The notes beneath the pieces are model-generated. The model did not search any database and was not told the origin of the DNA. It worked only from the letters and a program-made list of their open reading frames with translations. DNA of 64,000 bases from HK1 sp965204915 (lineage in GTDB: Bacteria; Pseudomonadota; Gammaproteobacteria; HK1): contig OZ242023.1 of the NCBI GenBank assembly GCA_965204915.1, forward strand, positions 2,046,001 to 2,110,000, given 5' to 3'. Below, piece after piece: positions 26,774 through 36,713 of this stretch. The first letter of the stretch is position 1, and every line of letters starts with the position of its first letter. A program made the position numbers and the translations under genes.

Positions 26774-27198
26774 GGCGTCTCGTCTATGCCGGAAATCTTG
26801 ACATGTCAAGAAAATTTCTGCGGCTTCATTGGAAACCAATTTCCGCAGTTTCACGGAAAACCGCTGCAAACGGTGGACACCAGGATTCGACGGGACGGCG
26901 GCACCGAGAGGGTGCGGTATCCGCTGCTGTCGCTGCCCCTGTATCTGGTCGAACGCCTGCCTCGGATGCTCGACGGGCTGACGGCGGTGTCGTGACCTTC
27001 GGTCCGGCTCGCGTCTGGCCGCGGCGACGATATCCGGGCCGATCGGATCTGTCCGGAAGTCCCATGCCGGCGGCAGGGAACGATGATTCCGGAGATGTCC
27101 CGAAATAGCGGACGAGACGAAGCGCCGCGTCGGTCGGGATTGTGCGCCGACACCGCACGAGGTCGTTGATCCGTGAGCGGGGCGCTTTCCCGCTCCAC
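26774..27198. other. Upstream region of the PglZ operon
   Basis: It contains the palindromes listed separately. On the plus strand, 26875-26995 can be read as RYPLLSLPLYLVERLPRML ending at a stop, possibly the 3' end of a lost gene, but this is weak. I see no other feature. Confidence 0.4.
26796..26811. promoter_or_regulatory. 16-bp perfect palindrome upstream of the BrxC-like gene, likely operator
   Basis: TCTTGACATGTCAAGA is its own reverse complement. It ends about 23 bases before the chosen ATG, the usual place for a repressor site. Some 20 bases further upstream are two overlapping dyads, GGAAA-N4-TTTCC (26831-26844) and TTTCCG-N8-CGGAAA (26840-26859). The surrounding 70 bases are AT-rich, as in a promoter. 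No regulator gene is adjacent. Confidence 0.6.
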
Positions 27199-29190
27199 TT
27201 ACAGCTCCAGCGCGAGCTTGCGGCCCTCGTAGATCGCGGCCGGGGCCTGGCGGGCGGCGACGCAGTCGCCGACGGCGTGCACCTCGCGATCGGACGACCC
27301 GGCCAGCGCGTCCGGGAGGGTGCGCTCGGGGGCGTTCACCGTGGCCAGCACCAGCGCATCCGCATCGATGCGCCGCTCGGAATCGTCGAGGAGATCGATC
27401 ATCGTCGCGCCGTCGCCGTGCCACTCCTTGACCGCGGACTCCACCACGAACTCGACGCCGAGGCGCCGGAGCCGTTCACGTAGCGGCCAGTCGGCCGAGG
27501 TGCGCACGATCTCGCGCCCGACGAAGGGGTCCGGGGTGACGAGGGTGACCGCGTGCCCCCGCTCGGCGAGATGCCATGCGGTGCCGCCCCCGCGCCACGT
27601 GCCGGTGTCGTCGAGCACGATGACGCGGTGGCCGGGCCGCGCGGCGCGGCTCATGACCTCCTCGACCGAAAAGACGTTGGGCCGATCCACGCCGGGGAGC
27701 CGATCCACGGTGGGCAGCCCGCGCTGCCAGCCGTTGCCGGCGGGCTGCGAGCCGGTGGCGAGCACCACCACGTCCGCGTCGAAATCCTCCACCTCCTCCG
27801 GCTCCATCGGGGTGTCGAGCCGCACCACCACCTGCAATTTCGTGAGCTGGCGCTCGTACCAGTCGATGAGATCGAGGATCTGGGCGCGGCGCGGCTGCAT
27901 CCCGGCGAGCCGGAACTGTCCTCCCAGCTTGCCCGACGCCTCGGCGAGGGTGACGCGATGGCCGCGCTCCGCCGCCACCCGGGCCGCTTCGAGCCCGGCC
28001 GGGCCGCCGCCCACCACCAGCACCGTGCGCGGGGCATCCGTGCGGGTGAAGCGGTCCCCGCCCCATTCGAATTCGCGGCCCGCCGATGGGTTGACGAGGC
28101 AGCTAATCCAGTAGTCGCGCGAGCGCCGCCCCCAGCACATCTGGTTGCAGGAGAGGCAGGGGCGCACGTCCTCGGCCCTTCCTGCGCGCGCCTTGTTCGC
28201 CATGTGCGGGTCCGCGATCTGGCCGCGCACGATGCTCACCATGTCCGCCTGCCCGGCCCCGATCACCGCGTCCGCGTTCTCCGGGGTGCGGATATGGCTC
28301 TCCGACTGCACCTTCGCGTGCCGGACCGCCTGCCTGATCCGTTCCGCGTAAGGTGGCCCGAGCTTGTCCTCGTAGACGAAGGTGGGCATCAGGCGGGTGA
28401 ATTCGAAGTAGCTCCCGGTGCCCACCGTCACGTAGTCGTAGAGGCCGCGCTCATCGTGCCACGCCGCGATCTCCTGCTGGTCCTCGACCGAGAGCACGTC
28501 GGGCCGGGTCGGATCGACGCTCACGCAGACCCCGATCACGAAGTCGGGGCCGCACAGCGCGCGGATCCTCGCAAGCGTCCGCGACGAGAAGCGCATGCGG
28601 TTCTCGAACGACCCTCCCCAGACGTCGTCCCGGCGGTTGCTGAACGGCGACCAGAACTGCTCGAAGAGGGCGTTGTAGGCGGCCATGATCTCGCAGCCGT
28701 CGAAGCCCGCCTCCTTCGCCCGGCGCGCGGCCTGCGCGAAGCCCTCGATCAGCTCCTCGATCTCCGGGCCGGTCATCGCGTGGCTGCCGTCCTGGTCGTG
28801 CATCGAGGGCAGGCCCGAGGGCGACCAGTTCGGCTGGTACGAGAGGTCGAAGTCGCCGTGCGCGCCGACGTGGTAGAGCTGCTGGATCATCACCGCGCCG
28901 TGCTCGTGGCAGGCGTCGGTGATCCGCCGGAAGTGCGGGATCACGCCGTCGTCGCCGTGGCGGAAGTTGCCGCGGGTGAGCACCGCGGTGCGGTGCACCG
29001 GCACCGGCTCGACCACGATCATCGCGGCCCCGCCGATGGCGCGCTCCAGGTAGTAGCCGAGGTGGCGCTCGGCGGGCAGGCCCTCCGCGCTCATGTTGGC
29101 GGTATGGGCGCCGAAGTTCAGGCGGTGCTTGAGCGTCTTCGAGCCGACCCGGATCGGGTTGAAGAGGTGGGGAAACGGGGCGGGGGACAT
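27199..29190 (-). CDS. TMADH/N-demethylase-like FMN-FAD-FeS oxidoreductase
   Basis: A 663-residue paralogue of the protein at 1834-3885. The FMN barrel carries CEIMAAYNALFEQFWSP and NRRDDVWGGS. The iron-sulfur motif near residue 342 is complete: C-L-S-C-N-Q-M-C and a further cysteine after 11 residues. An FAD/NAD Rossmann motif, GGGPAGLEAARVAAERG, begins near residue 390. With the full cluster it should pass electrons to an external acceptor, as trimethylamine and dimethylamine dehydrogenases do. A luciferase-like flavin oxidoreductase gene is 110 bases upstream on the same strand. The exact amine substrate is unknown. Confidence 0.85.
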   Translation of the reverse strand: MSPAPFPHLFNPIRVGSKTLKHRLNFGAHTANMSAEGLPAERHLGYYLERAIGGAAMIVVEPVPVHRTAVLTRGNFRHGDDGVIPHFRRITDACHEHGAVMIQQLYHVGAHGDFDLSYQPNWSPSGLPSMHDQDGSHAMTGPEIEELIEGFAQAARRAKEAGFDGCEIMAAYNALFEQFWSPFSNRRDDVWGGSFENRMRFSSRTLARIRALCGPDFVIGVCVSVDPTRPDVLSVEDQQEIAAWHDERGLYDYVTVGTGSYFEFTRLMPTFVYEDKLGPPYAERIRQAVRHAKVQSESHIRTPENADAVIGAGQADMVSIVRGQIADPHMANKARAGRAEDVRPCLSCNQMCWGRRSRDYWISCLVNPSAGREFEWGGDRFTRTDAPRTVLVVGGGPAGLEAARVAAERGHRVTLAEASGKLGGQFRLAGMQPRRAQILDLIDWYERQLTKLQVVVRLDTPMEPEEVEDFDADVVVLATGSQPAGNGWQRGLPTVDRLPGVDRPNVFSVEEVMSRAARPGHRVIVLDDTGTWRGGGTAWHLAERGHAVTLVTPDPFVGREIVRTSADWPLRERLRRLGVEFVVESAVKEWHGDGATMIDLLDDSERRIDADALVLATVNAPERTLPDALAGSSDREVHAVGDCVAARQAPAAIYEGRKLALEL

Positions 29191-29300
29191 GGCGGCCGGG
29201 GGGCGTGCGCGTTCGATACGGGGATCAGGCTGCGATGCACACGGCTCGATACGCCGGGTGCGGTCCCGACCCCGGCGTTACGCGACCCACGTGCCGTCCC

Positions 29301-30089
29301 TCATCGCCGGGCATCGCGCCACGCCAGCCATCGCTTCACCGTGCCGAAATCGAACTCGGGTCCGGCGACCCCCACCGTGATCTCGTCGGCGCCGGCGTCG
29401 GCGATCGCATCGGCCTGGTCAAGTGCACCCGCATCCACGCCGATGGAACGGTCGATGGCCTTCGGATCGCGCCCGATCTTCGCGCACCAGGCGTCGAGCA
29501 CCCCGTTCTTGTGCCGCACCTGCTCGGCGGCCGAGCGTCTCCCGGTGCCGTCGCCCGCGAATCCATGCCAGACGTCGGCGTGCTCGGCGGTCAGGCGCAG
29601 GGTGACCTTCTCCCCTCCGCCCCCGATCATCAGGGGCAGCGGCCCCTTCGGCGGGGGATTGAGCTTGCCGAGCCGGGCCTTCATGCGCGGGATCGCGGCC
29701 CTGAGATCCTTCAGCCGGCTCGGCGCGGTGCCGAACTCGTAGCCGTACTCGTCGTAGTCGCGCTCGAACCAACCCGAGCCGATGCCGAGGATGAAGCGGC
29801 CACCGGAGATATGGTCGATGGTGCGGGCCATGTCCGCGAGCAGCTCCGGGTTGCGGTACGAGTTGCAGGCGACGAGCGGTCCGAAGCGGATCGTCGACGT
29901 CGCCTCCGCGAGCGCCGCGAGCATCGTGAAGCACTCGAAATGCGCGCCGCCGGAGTCCCCGAACAGCGGAAAGAAATGGTCCCAGGTATAGACGCGGTCC
30001 GCCCCGAGCGCCTCCGCGGCCAGGAACGCGCGGCGGACGTCGGCGAACTCGCAATGCTGGGGATACACCTGGACGGCGATGCGGGTCAT
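29301..30089 (-). CDS. LLM-class flavin-dependent (luciferase-like) oxidoreductase
   Basis: A 262-residue TIM-barrel protein of the luciferase-like family. The N-terminus MTRIAVQVYPQHCEF is followed by GADRVYTWDHFFPLFG, then ISGGRFILGIGSGWFERDY and PLMIGGGGEKVTLRL. The last two segments form the cofactor-binding loops in F420- or FMN-dependent members. I use the internal ATG because the homologous sequence starts there; the longer open frame adds a non-conserved 127 residues. It lies upstream of the demethylase-like gene and may support its chemistry. Confidence 0.85.
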   Translation of the reverse strand: MTRIAVQVYPQHCEFADVRRAFLAAEALGADRVYTWDHFFPLFGDSGGAHFECFTMLAALAEATSTIRFGPLVACNSYRNPELLADMARTIDHISGGRFILGIGSGWFERDYDEYGYEFGTAPSRLKDLRAAIPRMKARLGKLNPPPKGPLPLMIGGGGEKVTLRLTAEHADVWHGFAGDGTGRRSAAEQVRHKNGVLDAWCAKIGRDPKAIDRSIGVDAGALDQADAIADAGADEITVGVAGPEFDFGTVKRWLAWRDARR

Positions 30090-30378
30090 GGACTCGGTAT
30101 CCTGTGTGGCAAGGGTGTGGGGCTCGAGCATGGGTTCGGGCACGACTGCGACCCGATCAGCATACGGCGCGCGATGGACTCGTGAAAGATCGCACCCCAT
30201 ATTCGCAGAACGGCAATGTCCGGCGAGCGCGGGAACGTCCGAAGATCCGTCATGATCGGGCGATCCGGCCATCGGAAACGGGGAGGCCGGCTTTCCAGGG
30301 AGCCGGCCGATGCGGCCGAACGGAGCTCGATCCCCATGAGCAAGGCGGCGACCTTCCGTCGATGACCGCTCGCCACAC

Positions 30379-31527
30379 ATGGTACGAGCGATGAAACGTG
30401 GGCGGAACCAGCGGGGGGCGCGTGCGAACGCTGCCGCGGCCGGCCAGGGCAGGACCGGTCCGCCGGCCATTGAGCTTCGCGGCGTGGTGAAGCGCTATGG
30501 GTCCGTCACCGCGATCAAGGAGGCGAGCCTGGAGATCGAGGACAACGAGTTCTTCACCCTCCTCGGTCCGTCGGGATGCGGCAAGACCACGCTGCTGCGC
30601 ATGATCGCGGGGTTCGAGGACGTGACCGATGGCGCGATCTTTCTCTATGGGGAGGAGATCGAGGGGCTGCCGCCCGACAAGAGGCCGATCAACACCGTCT
30701 TTCAGCAGTACGCGCTCTTCCCCCACATGACGGTTGCGGAGAACGTCGCGTTCGGGATGCGGCGGCTGAAGCGGCCCGAGGCCGAGATCGAGGAGCGCAC
30801 GCGGCGTATGCTCGACATGGTCGAGCTCGGCGGCTTCTCGGAGCGCAAGCCGCATCAGCTCTCCGGGGGGCAGCAGCAGCGGGTGGCGCTCGCCCGCGCG
30901 ATGGCGCCGGGCCCGAAGGTCCTCCTGCTCGACGAGCCGCTCTCCGCGCTCGATCTGAAGCTGCGCCAGGCCATGCGCATGGAGCTCAAGCAACTTCAGG
31001 AGGAGACCGGCATCACCTTCGTGTTCGTCACCCACGACCAGGAAGAGGCGCTGGCGATGTCGGATCGCATCACGGTGATGTCGGCGGGCGAGATCCAGCA
31101 GATCGGCTCCACCCACGAGATCTACGAGAAGCCCCACAACCGGTTCGTGGCGGGCTTCATCGGAGAGACCAATCTGCTGGACGTGACGGTCGAGCACGTC
31201 TCGAACGGACGCTGCCGGTGCCGCCTCGCGAACGGTTCCGAGCTCGAATGCGAGGCGGTGGAGCGGATTCGTCCCGGCGCCTCCGGCTGCATCTCGATAC
31301 GCCCCGAGCGGCTGTCGATCACGAGGCCGGGCGGCGCCCCGCTCACCGGGGTCGTCGGCCGCACGGTGTATCTCGGCACCGACACCCACTACCTGGTCGG
31401 GCTCGACGGTGGCCCCGAGGTGACCGTCCGCACCCGGAACGCGCACCGCGCATCGATCGACCTCGGCCCCGGGGATCGCGTGGCGCTGCGCATCGACGAA
31501 GGTGCGGCGCGTCTCCTGGTGGACTGA
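30379..31527 (+). CDS. potA: Spermidine/putrescine-type ABC transporter ATP-binding protein
   Basis: A 382-residue ATPase: Walker A GPSGCGKTT (residues 64-72), Q-loop VFQQYALFPHMT, signature LSGGQQQRVALARA, Walker B LLLDEPLSALD and switch HDQEEALAMSD. A TOBE-type C-terminal domain (CISIRPERL) marks the PotA/MalK-like subgroup. The start could be 30379 or the ATG four codons later. Its stop overlaps the start of the permease gene (TGATG). Cytoplasmic face of an importer for polyamines or related cationic amines. No substrate-binding-protein gene is near. Confidence 0.92.
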   Translation: MVRAMKRGRNQRGARANAAAAGQGRTGPPAIELRGVVKRYGSVTAIKEASLEIEDNEFFTLLGPSGCGKTTLLRMIAGFEDVTDGAIFLYGEEIEGLPPDKRPINTVFQQYALFPHMTVAENVAFGMRRLKRPEAEIEERTRRMLDMVELGGFSERKPHQLSGGQQQRVALARAMAPGPKVLLLDEPLSALDLKLRQAMRMELKQLQEETGITFVFVTHDQEEALAMSDRITVMSAGEIQQIGSTHEIYEKPHNRFVAGFIGETNLLDVTVEHVSNGRCRCRLANGSELECEAVERIRPGASGCISIRPERLSITRPGGAPLTGVVGRTVYLGTDTHYLVGLDGGPEVTVRTRNAHRASIDLGPGDRVALRIDEGAARLLVD

Positions 31528-32471
31528 TGGCGGGCGGCGGGACCGGCACCGGAGGCGCCGGGAGCGCCGTCTCGGGGGCCTATGCGCCTCTGCGCGGATG
31601 GCTGCTCGCGCCTTCGTGGGTCGTGATCGGCATCTTCCTGCTCGCGCCGGTCGGCCTGATGCTGGTCTACTCGTTCCTGACCAAGGAGTTCCGGGGCGGC
31701 GTGATCTGGGAGCCCTCCCTCGCCGCCTACGACCAGTTCATCTTCGACCGCGGCCTGTTCGGCGACGAGCCGCCCCGCCTCGAATGGACCTACCTCACCA
31801 TCTTCGGCCGGTCCATCGCGCAGGCCGCGGCGGCGACGGTGCTGTGCTTCCTCATCGGCTTCCCGACCGCGTTCTTCATCGCCACCCGGCCGATCGGCAC
31901 CCGTTCGGCCTGGCTCTTCCTCATCACCGTCCCCTACTGGGTCAACCTGCTGATCCGCACGGTGTCGATGAAGTTCCTGATCCGGGACAACGGCCCGCTG
32001 AACGAGCTCCTGTTGTGGACCGGGGCAATCTCCGAGCCGCTGGCGCTGGTCAACACCAACCTCGCGGTGCAGCTCGGCCTGTTCTATTCCTACCTGCCCT
32101 TCATGGTGCTGCCGATCTACGCCTCGGTCGAGCGCTACGACTTCACGCTGTCGGAGGCGGCGGCGGATCTGTATGCGGATCGCTGGACGACGTTGCGGCT
32201 GGTGCTGATCCCGGCCGTCACCCCCGGCATCGTCGCCGGGTGCATCCTCGTGTTCGTCCCGAGCCTGGGCGCCTTTCTCGCGCCGGACCTCCTGGGCGGC
32301 GCCAGGAACTTCATGATCGGGTCGCTGATCGAAGAGCAGTTCAAGGGCAACGCCGGCAACTGGCCCTTCGGCGCCGCCGCGTCGATGATCCTGCTGACGA
32401 TGGTGCTGGTCGCGCTCCTGTACTACGCGCGCCAGCAGATCCGGGGCGAACGCGCGGCGGCCGGGCGCTGA
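31527..32471 (+). CDS. potB: Polyamine-type ABC transporter permease, PotB-like
   Basis: A 314-residue inner-membrane permease. The first membrane segment is SWVVIGIFLLAPVGLMLVYSF, and later segments include TVLCFLIGFPTAFFI and LVLIPAVTPGIVAGCILVF. The EAA-loop signature lies in EAAADLYADRWTTLRLVLIP, where it contacts PotA. One base overlaps the potA stop, and the potC ATG follows 1 base after its own stop. Confidence 0.9.
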   Translation: MAGGGTGTGGAGSAVSGAYAPLRGWLLAPSWVVIGIFLLAPVGLMLVYSFLTKEFRGGVIWEPSLAAYDQFIFDRGLFGDEPPRLEWTYLTIFGRSIAQAAAATVLCFLIGFPTAFFIATRPIGTRSAWLFLITVPYWVNLLIRTVSMKFLIRDNGPLNELLLWTGAISEPLALVNTNLAVQLGLFYSYLPFMVLPIYASVERYDFTLSEAAADLYADRWTTLRLVLIPAVTPGIVAGCILVFVPSLGAFLAPDLLGGARNFMIGSLIEEQFKGNAGNWPFGAAASMILLTMVLVALLYYARQQIRGERAAAGR

Positions 32472-32472
32472 A

Positions 32473-33285
32473 ATGACGGCCCGCCACGACGTCCGGCGCT
32501 ATCCGGGCTTCCTGCCGGTGACGATCCTGTGCCTGGTGGTCCTCTACGCTCCCCTGATCGTGGTGATGGTCTACAGCTTCAACGACTCCCCGTCGATCAC
32601 CATCTGGCGCGGGCTCAGCCTGCGGTGGTACGAGGATGTGTTCTTCGGCCCGGAGGCCGGGAAGTTCAAGGACGCGGCCTGGAACTCGCTGTCGATCGCC
32701 ACTCTGGCCGCCGTGACCTCGACCGTCATCGCCACCTCGGCGGCGGTGGGGATGGTGCGGGGCGGCGCGTTCCGGGGGAAGTCGGCCAGCTTCGCCCTCA
32801 TCAGCCTGCCGATCATGGTGCCCGAGATCGTCACCGCCGTCGCCACCCTGATCTTCTTCAGCGCGATCGGCTTCACCCTGGGCCTGACCTCCATCCTCAT
32901 CGCCCACGTCGTCTTCTGCATCCCCTTCGCCTATCTGCCGATCGCGGCGCGGCTCCAGGGGATCGAAGGCGTCTACGAGGAGGCCGCGCGGGATCTCTAC
33001 GCAAGCCGTGGGGAAGCGTTCCGGTACGTGCTCGTGCCGCTGATGGCCCCCGGCATCCTCTCCGGGTTCCTGCTCGCCTTCATCATCTCGCTCGACGACT
33101 TCATCATCACGAACTTCGTCAAGGGGGCGGGTGTCGAGACCCTGCCGACGGCAATCTTCGGAGCCGTCAAGCAGGGGATCAAGCCGAACATCATGGCGCT
33201 CTCCACGCTGATGCTCGTGGTCTCGATCGTCTTCGTCACCGTCTCCTGGCTCGTGGGGAGAAGCGGGACGAAGTCCGGCCGGTGA
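32473..33285 (+). CDS. potC: Polyamine-type ABC transporter permease, PotC-like
   Basis: A 270-residue permease with segments such as VTILCLVVLYAPLIVVMVYSF and the EAA loop EAARDLYASRGEAFRYVLVP. The pattern and the short N-terminus are those of PotC. It closes the three-gene operon. In most polyamine operons a potD gene follows; here the next gene is on the opposite strand, so the binding protein must be elsewhere or absent. Confidence 0.9.
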   Translation: MTARHDVRRYPGFLPVTILCLVVLYAPLIVVMVYSFNDSPSITIWRGLSLRWYEDVFFGPEAGKFKDAAWNSLSIATLAAVTSTVIATSAAVGMVRGGAFRGKSASFALISLPIMVPEIVTAVATLIFFSAIGFTLGLTSILIAHVVFCIPFAYLPIAARLQGIEGVYEEAARDLYASRGEAFRYVLVPLMAPGILSGFLLAFIISLDDFIITNFVKGAGVETLPTAIFGAVKQGIKPNIMALSTLMLVVSIVFVTVSWLVGRSGTKSGR

Positions 33286-33450
33286 CGACACGACACCGCC
33301 TGTCCGGCCGGCGGGTCCACCCGGCCGCGTCGTCCGGCGCGGTTCGGTGACGGGACAGGCGCCGGCTTCGTCCCGCGATCGGGCAGGAAACCCGATCGCG
33401 GCCTCCGGGCTCGCTCGCGGCGGACCCACTCCGAACCGCCCGCCCTTCGA

Positions 33451-36400
33451 TCAGGCGAGAAACTTCGACACGACCTCGTAGCAGTCCTTCGAGAGCTTCG
33501 GAGCCGCGCGGACGTGCTCCAGCTCCGCACGGAGCAGGGCGCGGCGGGCCGGGTCGAGGCGGCGCCAGTGGCTCGCGGCGCCGAGCAGGCGGGCCGCGGT
33601 CTGCGGATTGAACGCATCGATGGCCAGGACGTACGAGGAGAGGAAGACGTAGCCCTCGCCCGAGGCGTCGTGGAAGCGGCGCTGGTTGGCGTGGCAGAAC
33701 GCGCCGATGAGCGCCCGCACCCGGTTGGGGTTCTCGACGTCGAACGCGCGGTGCCGGACGAGCGTGCGGACGCGGTGGATGGCGCCGGGCAGCCGGGAGG
33801 TGGCCTGGAGCGTGAACCACTTGTCGAGCACCAGCGGATCGTCCTTCCATCGTTCCTGGAACCAGTCCAGCCGCTCGTCGCGCTCCGGCCTGCGCGAGTT
33901 GGCGAAGCAGGCGAGGGCGGCGAGGGCGTCGGTCATGTTGTCCGCGCTCTCGAGCTGGCGGCGGCAGTCCGCCCGCACCGCCGGATCGTCGAGCTCCATC
34001 AGGTAGCCGAGGCAGAGGTTCTTCAGGGCGCGGCGTCCGGCGTCCTCCGCCTCGAAGCGGTACGGGCCGCGAGACCGGTTCGCCTCGCGCACGGATGCGA
34101 ACGCATCCCCGAGGCGTAGCGCCAGCGTCGCCTTCACCGACTCGCGCACCTCGTGGATGGCTTCGACGGCGATGACCTCCATCCGGTCGGCGAGGTTCGA
34201 CTCCGAGGGCAGGGCGAGCGCCTCGGCGATGAACGCCGGATCGAGCGATTCGTCGAGGAGCAGGGCGCGAAGTGCGAGGACGAACTCGTCGGGAAGGCCG
34301 GCGCCGGCGAGCCGGCCTTCTCCGGCATCGCCGCCCCTGCCGGTGCTCGCGGCCCGGTCCTTTCCGGCGCCGGCGTCAACGCCCGTGAATCCACCACTAC
34401 TCCGTTCCTCATCCCCTGGTCGGCCGCGGTGGTTCCCGGCACCGGCGTCGGCGTCCGCGATCCGGTCCCTGTCGGCGCCGATGCCCGGATCCGAGCGCCG
34501 TCCCTCACCGGCGCCCGCAAGCCGGCCGACTTCTCCGGCGCCGGCCCCCGGACCAGCGTTCGCGACCCGCTCCTCGATCATCCTCAGCATCAGCTTCGTG
34601 GAGTACTCCTGCACCACGTCCCAGCGGTTGAAGGGATCCGTCTCGTTCGCGATGAGGAACGCAAGCTCGCCGTCGCTGCGCTCGATCTCGACCTTCACCG
34701 GCGCCGAGAAGCCGCGCGCCAGCGACGGCACCGGGCAGGCGGGGACGTTCGAGAACCGGAACACGTGGCGCGGCTCGCGGACGTCGAGCACCGCCTCGCG
34801 CTCGCCGGCAAGGCCCGCCTCCGGGCAGTGGAGCGGGAGGTTGCCCCCGTCCTCGCCGAGCAGGGCCAACCGCACCGGGACGTGCAGCGGCCGCTTCTCC
34901 GGCTGCCCCGGGGTCGGGGGCGTGCGTTGCTCCACGTCGAGCACGTACTCCGAGCGCGCCGCGTCGTATGCGCCGCGGGCGGAGAGCACCGGGGTCCCCG
35001 CCTGCACGTACCAGCGCCGGAACTGCCCGAGGTCCACGCCGGAGGCGGCTTCCATCGCCGCCACGAAGTCGCCGGTGGTGACCGCTTCGCCGTCGTGGCG
35101 CTCGAAGTAGAGCCGCATCCCCGCCATGAATCCCTCGTCGCCGAGCAGGGTATGCATCATCCGGATGACCTCGGCCCCCTTGACGTAGATCGTGACGGTG
35201 TAGAAGTTGCCGATCTCGATGTAGGAGTCGGGGCGCACGGGATGCGCCATCGGCCCCGCGTCCTCCGGGAACTGGTGCGTGCGCAGCAGGCGCGCGTCGC
35301 GGATGCGCTTGACCGCGCGTGAGCCCGTGTCGGCGGAGAACTCCTGGTCGCGGAACACCGTCAGCCCTTCCTTGAGGCTTAGCTGGAACCAGTCGCGGCA
35401 GGTCACGCGGTTGCCGGTCCAGTTGTGGAAGTACTCGTGGGCGATGACCGCCTCGATCGCCGCGAAGTCGGCGTCGGTGGCGGTGTCGGGACGGGCCAGC
35501 ACGTACTTGGAGTTGAAGACGTTGAGCCCCTTGTTCTCCATCGCCCCCATGTTGAAGTCGTCCACCGCGACGATCATGAAGGTGTCGAGGTCGTATTCGA
35601 GGCCGTAGACCTCCTCGTCCCAGCCCATCGCGCGCTTGAGCGAACGCATGGCGTGGGCGCACTTGTCGAGGTTGTGGGGCTCGACGTGGATGCGCAGCGC
35701 CACCTCCCTTCCGGAGCGCGTGGTGAACGTGTCCGCGACGCATTCGAGCCGGCCCGCGACCAGCGCGAAGAGGTAGCTCGGCTTGGGGAAGGGGTCCTCC
35801 CACACCACGTAGCGGCGGCCGTCGCCGAGGGCGCCGCGCTCGACCTCGTTCCCGTTCGAGAGCATCACCGGGAAGCGCCGCGGGTCCCCGGCGATGCGGG
35901 TGCGGTAGCGCGCCATCACGTCCGGGCGGTCGGGGAACCAGGTGATCTTCCGGAACCCCTCCGCCTCGCACTGCGTGCACAGGTTCCCCGCCGAGGCGTA
36001 GAGCCCTTCGAGGGACTTGTTCTCGCCGGGCCGGACCGCCACCTCGGTCTCCAGCACGAACGCATCGGGGGCGTCGCGGATCGTCAGGGTCTCGGCGGCG
36101 ATCTCGATCCGGTTCCCCGACACCGCCTCGCCGTCGATGCGCACCGAGCGGGTGTCGAGTCCCCGCCCGTCGAGGACCAGATCCGTCGTGGATGTGGCGG
36201 CGGACCCGGGAGCGGATGCAGGGACAGATGCGGAGGTGGCCGCGGACGTGGGAGTAGCGGGCGCAGGAGCCGGTGCGGACGCGGGAGCCGGGGCGGATGC
36301 GGGAGACGGGACGGACGCGGGAGACGGGACGGATGCAGCGGTGTCTGCCGATGCCGGGGTGGCGGCGGGCGCGGACGCGACGGTGGGGTTGCGCCGTACC

Positions 36401-36531
36401 TTGAGCTTCGCCCGCACCAGCGTGCGTTCCTCGCCGAGCTCGAAGTCGAGGTCCACTTCATCGACGAGGAAGGGCGGCGGAGCATAGTCCGCGAGTCGGG
36501 TGGCGGCGGGTTCGGCGGCGTTCGGCGGCAT
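33451..36531 (-). CDS. pepN: Aminopeptidase N, M1 family, with two low-complexity inserts
   Basis: An M1 zinc aminopeptidase of about 1026 residues; PepN proteins are usually about 870-890. The exopeptidase motif GAMEN is near residue 328 and the zinc motif HEYFHNW near residue 362, followed by the third-ligand region KEGLTVFRDQEF. Two inserts explain the extra length. The first, about residues 47-115, is a run of Ala, Ser, Pro and Thr. The second, about residues 645-743, is Gly/Ala/Asp/Arg-rich. Both lie between conserved parts and keep the frame. The start is the ATG before PPNAAEPAA; another lies 11 codons upstream. Cytoplasmic peptide turnover. Confidence 0.92.
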   Translation of the reverse strand: MPPNAAEPAATRLADYAPPPFLVDEVDLDFELGEERTLVRAKLKVRRNPTVASAPAATPASADTAASVPSPASVPSPASAPAPASAPAPAPATPTSAATSASVPASAPGSAATSTTDLVLDGRGLDTRSVRIDGEAVSGNRIEIAAETLTIRDAPDAFVLETEVAVRPGENKSLEGLYASAGNLCTQCEAEGFRKITWFPDRPDVMARYRTRIAGDPRRFPVMLSNGNEVERGALGDGRRYVVWEDPFPKPSYLFALVAGRLECVADTFTTRSGREVALRIHVEPHNLDKCAHAMRSLKRAMGWDEEVYGLEYDLDTFMIVAVDDFNMGAMENKGLNVFNSKYVLARPDTATDADFAAIEAVIAHEYFHNWTGNRVTCRDWFQLSLKEGLTVFRDQEFSADTGSRAVKRIRDARLLRTHQFPEDAGPMAHPVRPDSYIEIGNFYTVTIYVKGAEVIRMMHTLLGDEGFMAGMRLYFERHDGEAVTTGDFVAAMEAASGVDLGQFRRWYVQAGTPVLSARGAYDAARSEYVLDVEQRTPPTPGQPEKRPLHVPVRLALLGEDGGNLPLHCPEAGLAGEREAVLDVREPRHVFRFSNVPACPVPSLARGFSAPVKVEIERSDGELAFLIANETDPFNRWDVVQEYSTKLMLRMIEERVANAGPGAGAGEVGRLAGAGEGRRSDPGIGADRDRIADADAGAGNHRGRPGDEERSSGGFTGVDAGAGKDRAASTGRGGDAGEGRLAGAGLPDEFVLALRALLLDESLDPAFIAEALALPSESNLADRMEVIAVEAIHEVRESVKATLALRLGDAFASVREANRSRGPYRFEAEDAGRRALKNLCLGYLMELDDPAVRADCRRQLESADNMTDALAALACFANSRRPERDERLDWFQERWKDDPLVLDKWFTLQATSRLPGAIHRVRTLVRHRAFDVENPNRVRALIGAFCHANQRRFHDASGEGYVFLSSYVLAIDAFNPQTAARLLGAASHWRRLDPARRALLRAELEHVRAAPKLSKDCYEVVSKFLA

Positions 36532-36713
36532 GGGAGGGTCCTTGGCGGGGACGTGGCAGGCCACGATTATATTCGGACGGGCGGGGCCGCGGCCCGGCGG
36601 TGGGGCGGCGAGGAGCGGTGTTGGCGAGGGGAGGTTGACATCCTGATCCTCGGCATCGTTCTGAACCGGATTGAACCGTTCTGGTGCATCGATCCTGCTC
36701 GAATGAGGATGCC

